Below are positions 7,168-12,315 of a stretch of DNA of 19,727 nt, piece by piece (the stretch's first letter is position 1; the number at the start of each line of letters is the position of its first letter). Below the pieces are notes generated by a model. The model was not told the DNA's origin. It saw nothing but the letters and a program-made list of their open reading frames with translations, and searched no databases. A program made the position numbers and the translations under genes. Source of the stretch: Chloroflexales bacterium. Its GTDB lineage: Bacteria > Chloroflexota > Chloroflexia > Chloroflexales > Chloroflexaceae. Where the stretch lies: positions 1 to 19,727 of the forward strand of contig JAAXUL010000039.1 of assembly GCA_013336035.1 (NCBI GenBank), in the 5' to 3' direction.

Positions 7168-8021
7168 TGGATCAGCTTGATACCTCGCATGTCACGGTCG
7201 AGCTGACCCCGTGGGATCGTGTTCAGAGGGCCCGCCACCCTCAGCGCCCCCACACCCTCGACTATATCTTCGCGCTCTGCGAGGATTTCGTCGAGATCCA
7301 CGGCGACCGCCGCTTCGGCGACGATGCGGCTATGGTTGGCGGCATGGCAACCTTCGGCGGGCGTACCGTGGTCGTGGTCGGCCACCAGAAGGGCAGCGAT
7401 ACGCGCGAGAATATGAAGCGCAACTTCGGTATGCCCCACCCCGAGGGCTACCGCAAGGCTCAGCGCCTGATGCGCCACGCCGAGAAGTTCGGCCTGCCAG
7501 TCCTCTGCTTTGTCGATACGCCCGCCGCCGACCCTAACAAAGAGTCCGAGGAGCGCGGCCAGGGCAACGCTATCGCCGAGAGCCTCTACGTGATGACCTC
7601 TCTGCGCACGCCGATCGTCGTCACCGTCATCGGCGAGGGCGGCAGCGGTGGCGCTCTGGCAATCAGCGTCGGCGACCGCCTGCTTATGCAGGAGAACTCG
7701 GTCTACTCTGTCGCATCGCCCGAGGCTACGGCCGCTATCCTCTGGCGCGATGCCGCCCGCGCCCCCGACGCCGCCCGCGCCCTTAAGCTCACCGCCCAGG
7801 ATCTGCTCGAGCTTGCCATCATTGACGAGATCATCCCCGAGCCTCAGGGCGGCGCCCACGCCGACAGTCTGGCCGCGATCAATCTCGTCGGCGAGCGCGT
7901 GCGCGCCCACCTCGACGAGGTCTGCGCCCTCGATCTGCCGACCCTGATGCAGCGCCGCTACGCCAAGTATCGCGCTATCGGTCGCTATGAAGAGCAGCAG
8001 AGCTTCCTTATCCGCCCCTGA
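7167..8021 (+). CDS. accA: Acetyl-CoA carboxylase carboxyltransferase, alpha subunit
   Basis: The 284-aa protein is the partner of AccD. Family segments include the HTLDYIFALCEDFVEIHGDR start of the domain, the PEGYRKAQRLM helix, FVDTPAADPNKESEERGQG, and the oxyanion-hole region VIGEGGSGGALAISVGD, followed by SVASPEATAAILWRD. These form the carboxybiotin/acetyl-CoA active site in an alpha2-beta2 complex. The ATG shares its A with the accD stop, and GGGAGG lies just upstream, so the two subunits are translationally coupled, consistent with their 1:1 assembly. The biotin carrier and carboxylase subunits are not in the window. Confidence 0.97.
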   Translation: MDQLDTSHVTVELTPWDRVQRARHPQRPHTLDYIFALCEDFVEIHGDRRFGDDAAMVGGMATFGGRTVVVVGHQKGSDTRENMKRNFGMPHPEGYRKAQRLMRHAEKFGLPVLCFVDTPAADPNKESEERGQGNAIAESLYVMTSLRTPIVVTVIGEGGSGGALAISVGDRLLMQENSVYSVASPEATAAILWRDAARAPDAARALKLTAQDLLELAIIDEIIPEPQGGAHADSLAAINLVGERVRAHLDEVCALDLPTLMQRRYAKYRAIGRYEEQQSFLIRP

Positions 8022-8055
8022 GCGGCCCCAGGCGCGCCCGGCGATGTTGATGACC

Positions 8056-8064
8056 TGTGGATAA
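8056..8064 (-). other. Perfect DnaA-box nonamer (single)
   Basis: The minus strand reads TTATCCACA, the consensus DnaA box, in the gap between accA and the facing operon. It is isolated: I see no second box and no AT-rich unwinding region, so it does not suggest an origin. It may be chance or a DnaA regulatory or titration site. Confidence 0.35.
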
Positions 8065-8112
8065 TGTGGAAGCTAACCGCAGGCTCACGGTCTCTTCATC
8101 AGCGGCTCACAT

Positions 8113-8137
8113 AGGGGTGGGGCATAACTCCACCCTT
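8113..8137. terminator. Hairpin between convergent accA and the CxCC operon
   Basis: A 6-bp stem GGGTGG (8115-8120) / CCACCC (8130-8135) with a 9-nt loop lies in the convergent gap, immediately adjacent to the stop codon of the 78-aa gene. The position suggests bidirectional termination; no T tract is visible. Confidence 0.45.
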
Positions 8138-8372
8138 ACGCGTACCCCTCTTTGCTCAGGTCGATCCGGACAATCGGCCGCGCGGCCGGGGCCTCGGCGC
8201 GGCGTGCTAGGGGCGGCCCCTCGCTGATCAGCTCGTAGGCCAGGGCGCCGGCCCGATGCAGGCGCCCGCTGCGCGGGCAGACGGCCACCCCCGGCTCGAG
8301 ATCGACCCGTGGCAGCAGGGCGCCAGCGGGCTCACAGCAGCGGCAGCGCAGCGTCAGGGTCCTGGTATCCAT
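8136..8372 (-). CDS. Small CxCC-module protein of unknown function, 78 aa
   Basis: I know no family for this protein. Its N-terminal half holds a cysteine module: Cys-Arg-Cys-Cys near residues 10-13, then 18 residues to a Cys-Pro, followed by RSGRLH. The spacing resembles a small metal-binding ribbon. The same module appears twice in the upstream gene's product, so the two proteins look related by partial duplication. The C-terminal part (AARPIVRIDLSKEGYA) could form a strand or tail. Its ATG shares one base with the upstream stop (TGATG), so translation is coupled. Metal binding is inferred from cysteine spacing only. Confidence 0.7.
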   Translation of the reverse strand: MDTRTLTLRCRCCEPAGALLPRVDLEPGVAVCPRSGRLHRAGALAYELISEGPPLARRAEAPAARPIVRIDLSKEGYA

Positions 8373-9103
8373 CAGTTACCTCCCCCTACAAATACACCAT
8401 TCACGCCCAGCAGGGCCGAGTTGGCCCGCAGGGCCGCGTCGATAAGATTGGCGTCGGTCAGCGCTACGCGCTCCTCGCCTGGCGGGCGCGGCACGAATAC
8501 GCTGCCCTGCCTGATATAGGCTTGCTCAGGTCGGGCCAGGCAGGTCACCTCGTCGCCACAGCGGATGAGGGGCTGCCTGACCTCGCAGCAGCGGCAGAGG
8601 CCGAAGGGCAGCGCGGCAGCCCTGGCCAGCCCGCCCGTCGCCATAGCCGCGTACAGCTCGCCCGTGTGCGGGCAGGCCAGGGCGCCATCATCGGGCGCCA
8701 GAGGCCGCGGTGGTGTGCAGCACTGGCAGGCGTGCTCGGACGCAGCCACAGGCTGCGGCGCGGGCAGATCCTCTACCGGAGTCCGCTCCGCCTCACAATC
8801 TGGCTGTGCGCAGGCAGCCACCCGCACCGGCGCGCCGGACGCGCCCACAATGCCGGCCCGCAGGCAGGCGACGGCGAGCCACGGGCCGCCCGCCGCGGGC
8901 ACTGGCCAGCGTGTGGCCGCCGCGGGCAGGCGCGCGACCTCGGCCAGGGCCTCGGGCGAGTCACCGCGCAGCACGGCGTAGCCGTCACAACCGCCGAGGG
9001 GCCGCCGCCAGGCCAGCGTCGGGGCGCCCTCATCATCCCAGAGCTGCGCGCCGGCAGGCACAGGGATGGCGGGTGGCGCCCCGGCCCGGTCGAAGTAGCC
9101 CAT
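8372..9103 (-). CDS. FN3-like protein with two CxCC modules, unknown function
   Basis: A 243-aa protein with no assigned family. Residues ~12-95 look like a fibronectin type III-like beta sandwich: PTLAWRRPLGGCDGYAVLRG, a middle strand region, then GPWLAVACLRAGIVGASGAP. Two cysteine modules follow. The first is CQCC-x4-PL-x8-CPHTGELY (from residue ~126) and the second is CRCC-x4-PL-x8-C (from residue ~169), with identical internal spacing. The C-terminus ends in a Gly/Val-rich segment. No signal peptide is seen. Four cysteines per module suggest metal binding, and FN3 suggests protein or surface contacts; both are inference. The gene is coupled to both neighbours by TGATG overlaps, so the three products are probably made together. 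Confidence 0.72.
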   Translation of the reverse strand: MGYFDRAGAPPAIPVPAGAQLWDDEGAPTLAWRRPLGGCDGYAVLRGDSPEALAEVARLPAAATRWPVPAAGGPWLAVACLRAGIVGASGAPVRVAACAQPDCEAERTPVEDLPAPQPVAASEHACQCCTPPRPLAPDDGALACPHTGELYAAMATGGLARAAALPFGLCRCCEVRQPLIRCGDEVTCLARPEQAYIRQGSVFVPRPPGEERVALTDANLIDAALRANSALLGVNGVFVGGGN

Positions 9104-9303
9104 CAGAGAAACCAGATCGCCGCGCCGATCACCAGGAGCAGCACTACCAGGCTCGGGCCGGCGTCGCTCACTGGCAGCCGCTCGAGCGGCTCGGCGCGGA
9201 AGACGAAGACCGGCGCGGGCGGAGGGGCGTTGCGCTGGTCGACTGCGCTCAGGGCCACGGCGCCGAAGAAAAAGGCGATGCCGATCATGACCATGATCTC
9301 CAC
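9103..9303 (-). CDS. Small two-TM membrane protein, unknown function, 66 aa
   Basis: The 66-aa product has a hydrophobic N-terminal segment (residues ~2-20, MVMIGIAFFFGAVALS), a ~27-residue proline-rich, charged middle, and a second hydrophobic segment at the extreme C-terminus (LVVLLLVIGAAIWFL). It should be a hairpin membrane protein with a short loop. I chose the GTG at 9303 because AAAGGAG lies seven bases upstream. It follows the 262-aa gene by 25 bases, and its stop overlaps the start of the FN3/CxCC gene. A role as membrane anchor for the CxCC proteins is conceivable but unproven. Confidence 0.65.
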   Translation of the reverse strand: MEIMVMIGIAFFFGAVALSAVDQRNAPPPAPVFVFRAEPLERLPVSDAGPSLVVLLLVIGAAIWFL

Positions 9304-9328
9304 GGGGGCGCTCCTTTCGTAACCTTGC

Positions 9329-10117
9329 CTACGGTCGCAGGCCGCAGAACCCCAGCGCCTCTTCGGGGGCGCGCAGCACCACGCCGCCGAGCATCTGGGT
9401 GATCTCGAGGGCGATGTTGTGGTGCTCGCGCTGCACGCTGTAGCTCAGGGCGTCCGAGAGGGCCACGCGCTGGAAGCGGATGGTCGCCTCGCGGTTCGCT
9501 GGGTCGCGGTAGTCGGGGATACCGTGGTGCATCAGCTCCCAGACCCCGCAGAACAGCTCTTTGATAATGCTCCACCCGCCAATGTTGAGGATCTGCACCC
9601 CCTCGGGCGCCACCCCGAAGACCTCCTCGGCCTCCTGGCAGATGCTGGTCAGCACCGGGATGAAGCCGGTGCCGAACATGTTGTCGTTGAGGCCCGGGGT
9701 GCGCACGACGTGGGTGCGGCCGTTGCGCAGATCGCGCCACTCGGCGGTGCGGCCGGTGCCCTTGTAGCCCTCGAGGCCGCGCTCGTCGACCTCGCCCGGC
9801 ACGCAGTGGCGGCCAAATAGCTCGAAGTGCTGGCGGGTCAGCGCGCTGCCATCATCGTGGTGCTCATCGTCCACGTAGATCACGTGGACGTGCTCGCTGC
9901 CCGGCACGTTGCCGCTCTCGCCGCCGTGGGCCAGCCAGAGGAACTCCTCGAGCGCGTTGGGCAGCCGCTGGGGGCCGCCGCCGAGCAGCCGCACCGCGTT
10001 GGCGTAGCCGCAGTGCAGGTGGCAGGGCTTCAGGCGCGGGTCCGGCCCGGGCAGGGGGCTGATAAAGCTGCGCTGCACGCACTGGGCAATGATTACGGTG
10101 ATTGTAGGCGGGGTCAC
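9329..10117 (-). CDS. Isochorismatase-fold-like protein, likely catalytically degenerate
   Basis: The 262-aa product resembles the isochorismatase/cysteine hydrolase superfamily at several points: an N-terminal strand ending QRSFISP (compare D-x-Q-N-D-F), a VHVIYVDDEHHDDG strand, FGRHCVPGEVDERG (compare the HC-x-x-G-T segment), FGTGFIPVL, and a late ALSDALSYSVQREHH segment. In my alignment the catalytic Asp of the first motif is Cys, the Lys before the F-x-x-T helix is Arg or Thr, and the nucleophilic Cys after the V-G-x-x-T/S strand is missing (NIGGWSIIKEL). It may therefore be non-catalytic or do different chemistry. AGGAGGG precedes the GTG start by five bases. It heads the four-gene minus-strand operon. 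The fold assignment is moderate, and the function is unknown. Confidence 0.6.
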   Translation of the reverse strand: MTPPTITVIIAQCVQRSFISPLPGPDPRLKPCHLHCGYANAVRLLGGGPQRLPNALEEFLWLAHGGESGNVPGSEHVHVIYVDDEHHDDGSALTRQHFELFGRHCVPGEVDERGLEGYKGTGRTAEWRDLRNGRTHVVRTPGLNDNMFGTGFIPVLTSICQEAEEVFGVAPEGVQILNIGGWSIIKELFCGVWELMHHGIPDYRDPANREATIRFQRVALSDALSYSVQREHHNIALEITQMLGGVVLRAPEEALGFCGLRP

Positions 10118-10132
10118 GGCGGCCCTCCTGTG

Positions 10133-10303
10133 GTGTTAATATGACACTATTTGCGGGCCTAAGAAATGGGAGCGCTGCTCCCTGGTAAGGTGTTTAAGTG
10201 ACACTATATGGCGGGCCCGAGAGAGAGGGCCAGTGCCCTCTCTCTGGTGTTAACTATACACTATCTTGTAGGCCCTGTCAAGAGGCCCACCTCGGGCTGT
10301 CAG
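10133..10303. repeat. Three tandem imperfect repeats, exact 57-bp period
   Basis: Units begin at 10133, 10190 and 10247. Each opens with a GTGT-N7-ACAC dyad followed by TAT, and GGCC lies 6-7 bases further on. The units diverge after that, but two contain perfect hairpins in the same place: 10168-10182 (6-bp stem GGGAGC/GCTCCC) and 10220-10245 (11-bp stem of AG-rich sequence ending GGGC, loop CAGT). The array fills the leader of the 262-aa gene. The sequence and spacing are directly visible; an operator role is inferred. Confidence 0.8.
10253..10281 (-). promoter_or_regulatory. Near-consensus sigma-70 promoter for the CxCC operon
   Basis: On the minus strand, TTGACA (10276-10281, perfect -35) is separated by 17 bases from TATAGT (10253-10258, 5/6 -10). 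Transcription would begin near 10246, leaving a ~130-nt leader before the GTG at 10117. The -10 lies inside the third GTGT-N7-ACAC dyad (10247-10261), as an operator would. Confidence 0.65.
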
Positions 10304-10310
10304 AGTATGC

Positions 10311-10346
10311 GCGCCAGCGTCCGCCGCTGGCGCCGCGTTAACGCGG
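10311..10346. terminator. Paired hairpins after the 158-aa gene
   Basis: GCGCCAGCG (10311-10319) / CGCTGGCGC (10325-10333) forms a 9-bp stem with a 5-nt loop, and an abutting palindrome CCGCG-TTAA-CGCGG spans 10333-10346. They begin 8 bases after the stop of the minus-strand gene ending at 10354 and precede the next promoter, a position suited to transcription termination. Confidence 0.5.
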
Positions 10347-10353
10347 GGTAAAG

Positions 10354-10830
10354 CTATCGCCCGTAGCCCAGGGCCCGGGCGATAGCCCCCATGATCTGGC
10401 GCTCGTCGCGGCTCATAGCCTCGCCGCCTATACCGAGGAAGCCGCTCTCGCTATTGGCCCACGCCACCTGCTCGGCGATATGGATGACGAAGGCGCGGTA
10501 CTCCTCAAACTCGTCGGGGGCGGCCCGATCGCGCAGCATCACTACGGCCCGGGCGCATAGGTCGAGGGCCTCGTCGACGATGCTGTTGTAGGTGTAGCCG
10601 GCGCCCTGTCCCCCGCCCTCGCGCCGCTCCGGGTCCAGGGCCGCGACCACCTCGGTCATCAGCTCGCTGGCGCCGAAGCGTCGGCCCGCCTCGCGCCAGC
10701 CCGACATCATGGCCTCGGCCTCGCGCCTGCCGCCGCCCGGCGAGGCCACCGCCACCGCCGCCGCCGCCGCCAGAGGCGCGTCCCCCAGCAGCGCCCACTC
10801 CTCAGCGCTGAAGCTGTCTCGCCGGGTCAT
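10354..10830 (-). CDS. Uncharacterised protein of a helical family, 158 aa
   Basis: This looks like a member of a widespread uncharacterised group whose proteins begin with an F-S/T-x-E-E-W segment and end in GGFLG[FI]GG followed by a final helix. Here the N-terminus has FSAEEWALLGDAPLAAAAAVA, the end has ESGFLGIGGEAMSRDERQIM, and the middle is Ala-rich and helical. No membrane segment or catalytic motif is evident. I cannot name a function, and my recall of the group is from pattern only. I chose the ATG at 10830 since CGGAG lies seven bases upstream; a GTG at 10851 in the same frame lacks one. It lies between the PPOX gene and the 57-bp repeat array, closed by hairpins. Confidence 0.72.
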   Translation of the reverse strand: MTRRDSFSAEEWALLGDAPLAAAAAVAVASPGGGRREAEAMMSGWREAGRRFGASELMTEVVAALDPERREGGGQGAGYTYNSIVDEALDLCARAVVMLRDRAAPDEFEEYRAFVIHIAEQVAWANSESGFLGIGGEAMSRDERQIMGAIARALGYGR

Positions 10831-10864
10831 ACTGTCACTCCGTGTGCTCACAGGCGTGGCTTGT

Positions 10865-10879
10865 GCTGCGCCGCGCAGC
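10865..10879. terminator. Short hairpin after the PPOX gene
   Basis: GCTGCG (10865-10870) / CGCAGC (10874-10879) form a perfect 6-bp stem with a 3-nt loop, six bases past the stop of the minus-strand PPOX gene. A T tract is lacking. Confidence 0.35.
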
Positions 10880-10884
10880 GTGCC

Positions 10885-11280
10885 TTACGCCTCGGCGAGT
10901 GTGATCTCGATCCAGGCCCGCTCCATACCGCTCACGGTGCCGAAGAAGTCGAAGACCGCCTTCAGCAGCCCGTACTTGATATCGAGCGCCTCTTTGGCCA
11001 CCGGCATCTCGTCCGGGCCAAGCAGGCGCGCGCGGGCCTCGACCGTGGGGCCAAGAGGCTTACCCCTCGCGTCGGAAGGACCAACGACTACCTTGCCGTT
11101 GTTGCGGATGCGCTTGACTTTGCCCGAGTCGTGACTGGTCATCACATAGAGCTTGCCGCCCCGCTCGGCGAACCAGATCGGCGTCTTGACCGCCTCGCCG
11201 CTCTTGCGGAAGGTGAAGAGGTTCGCGTACTGCTGCTTGCGGAGGAGGCTAAAGTCCTTCGTCTGCGTCGTCTCTGTCAT
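10885..11280 (-). CDS. PPOX-class (pyridoxamine-5'-phosphate-oxidase-like) F420- or flavin-dependent oxidoreductase
   Basis: The 131-aa single split-barrel protein has the pattern of the PPOX-class F420-dependent subgroup: LRKQQYANLFTFRKSG, then VKTPIWFAERGGKLYVMTSHDSGKVKRI, and NNGKVVVGPSDARGKPLGP. Such proteins bind FMN or F420 at a dimer interface and reduce small substrates; the physiological substrate is unknown. True PdxH is longer and has extra motifs, so this is not pyridoxine biosynthesis. I chose ATG 11280, with AGGGAGT about ten bases upstream. That site lies in the right arm of a hairpin whose left arm contains the ksgA stop codon, suggesting translational coupling to ksgA. Confidence 0.82.
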   Translation of the reverse strand: MTETTQTKDFSLLRKQQYANLFTFRKSGEAVKTPIWFAERGGKLYVMTSHDSGKVKRIRNNGKVVVGPSDARGKPLGPTVEARARLLGPDEMPVAKEALDIKYGLLKAVFDFFGTVSGMERAWIEITLAEA

Positions 11281-11290
11281 TGCTATCGTA

Positions 11291-11349
11291 CTCCCTGGTA
11301 GTTTACACAGTAACATGTCAACATAACATTGTAACATAACTACAGGGAG
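11291..11349 (-). promoter_or_regulatory. Hairpin linking the ksgA stop codon to the PPOX ribosome binding site
   Basis: CTCCCTGGTAGTT (11291-11303) and AACTACAGGGAG (11338-11349) are complementary apart from one bulged G. In the minus-strand mRNA the 5' arm carries the ksgA TAG and the 3' arm carries the AGGGAG ribosome binding site of the PPOX gene. The loop is AT-rich and contains four ATGTT repeats. A ribosome finishing ksgA would open the stem. Confidence 0.6.
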
Positions 11350-12278
11350 GATTTCAGGCTTTCGTAGACGAGCGCCCACTCGGTGAGGGTCACGGTCTCG
11401 GCGCGGCGCTGCGGGTCGATCCCCGCGCTCGCCAGGGCGGCCTGGGCCTGCTCGCGGGATATCTTATGGCCCAGGGCGGCCAGCCCCCCGGGCAGCGAGT
11501 TGCCGAGCTGCTTGCGGGCGTGGAGGAACCCGGCCTTGATCACCCGGAATAGCCGGTCTACGCTGTCTACCTCCACGGCCAGGCGGGCGCGCCGGCGTAT
11601 CTGCAGCACCGCCGAGTCGACGGCCGGCGCGGGGAAGAAGCTAGCCGCCGGCACCTTGGCCACCATCACCGGCTCGGCATAGATCTGCACCGAGTGGGCC
11701 AGGACGCTCAGGTCGCCCGGGGCGGCGGTGATGCGCTGCGCGACCTCGAGCTGCACGAGCACCACGCTCAGCGCGGGCGGCGCCGCGGACTCGAGGAAGT
11801 GCCGCAGCACCGCCGAGGTGATCGCGTAGGGCAGATTGGCCACGAGCTTATAGGACGAAGGGCGCAGGGCAAAGGGCGCAGGCCCGAACTCGCCGGCTGA
11901 CCGGCTTTCGCCCTTCGTCATTAGTCGCTGGTCGGCGGCCTGCGCCAGCAGATCGCCTGGCGCTACCCGCAGCACATCGGCCTCGACGATCGTCAAGGGG
12001 GCGCCGGGGAGCTCATCGCGCAGGCGAGACGCCAGGCGTTTATCCAGCTCGACGGCCACGACGTGGCCGGCCCGGCGCGTCAGCTCCCAGGTGAGTACGC
12101 CGAGGCCCGGGCCGACCTCGACCACCAGGTCGGCAGGGCCGAGGTCGGCCGCGCCGACGATGGAGGCGAGGGCCTGCCCATCGATCAAAAAGTTCTGGCC
12201 CATCCCCCGCGTCGGTCGCAGGTCAAGGGACCGCAGGGCCGCCCGGACGCGCTGGGGGTCGAGGTAGGGGTTTTCCAT
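11340..12278 (-). CDS. rsmA: 16S rRNA (adenine(1518)-N6/adenine(1519)-N6)-dimethyltransferase RsmA/KsgA
   Basis: Dimethylates two adjacent adenines in the 3' hairpin of 16S rRNA during small-subunit maturation, using S-adenosylmethionine. Visible motifs are GQNFL (residues 27-31), the SAM loop EVGPGLG (54-60), acidic VAVELDK (~75-80) and the catalytic NLPY (148-151), followed by QLEVAQRI and the SFFPAPAVDSAV segment. Residues ~112-142, between the EADVL strand and YKLVANLPY, are an insertion relative to typical KsgA and correspond to a palindromic DNA element (11854-11919). I chose ATG 12278, which matches the usual N-terminus (ENPYL); a TTG at 12326 inside the kinase 3' end is an alternative. 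The kinase stop is 38 bases upstream. Confidence 0.93.
   Translation of the reverse strand: MENPYLDPQRVRAALRSLDLRPTRGMGQNFLIDGQALASIVGAADLGPADLVVEVGPGLGVLTWELTRRAGHVVAVELDKRLASRLRDELPGAPLTIVEADVLRVAPGDLLAQAADQRLMTKGESRSAGEFGPAPFALRPSSYKLVANLPYAITSAVLRHFLESAAPPALSVVLVQLEVAQRITAAPGDLSVLAHSVQIYAEPVMVAKVPAASFFPAPAVDSAVLQIRRRARLAVEVDSVDRLFRVIKAGFLHARKQLGNSLPGGLAALGHKISREQAQAALASAGIDPQRRAETVTLTEWALVYESLKSSL
11854..11919. repeat. In-frame palindromic 7-bp-periodic element inside rsmA
   Basis: Perfect 11-bp inverted ends GACGAAGGGCG (11854-11864) and CGCCCTTCGTC (11909-11919) bound a 66-base segment, exactly 22 codons. From the left end it runs in 7-mers (GACGAAG, GGCGCAG, GGCAAAG, GGCGCAG). An inner hairpin GCCGG-CTGA-CCGGC lies at 11892-11905. 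It encodes residues ~120-142 of RsmA, outside all conserved motifs. Confidence 0.7.
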
Positions 12279-12315
12279 TAGCTCACGGGCGCCCGCGCGG
12301 GGCGCCGCCTTGCTG

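Noticed and set aside
8040..8135. Replication origin
   Set aside because: Only one DnaA box, no AT-rich unwinding region, and no dnaA or dnaN nearby.
8309..9322. A 337-codon plus-strand open frame opposite the CxCC operon
   Set aside because: The minus strand has overlapping stop/start codons, good ribosome binding sites and repeated cysteine modules. The plus-strand product is Arg/Pro-rich with no recognisable feature.
10133..10303. CRISPR-like array
   Set aside because: Only ~18 bases are shared per unit and they are imperfect, the intervening sequences are palindromic, and no cas gene is nearby.
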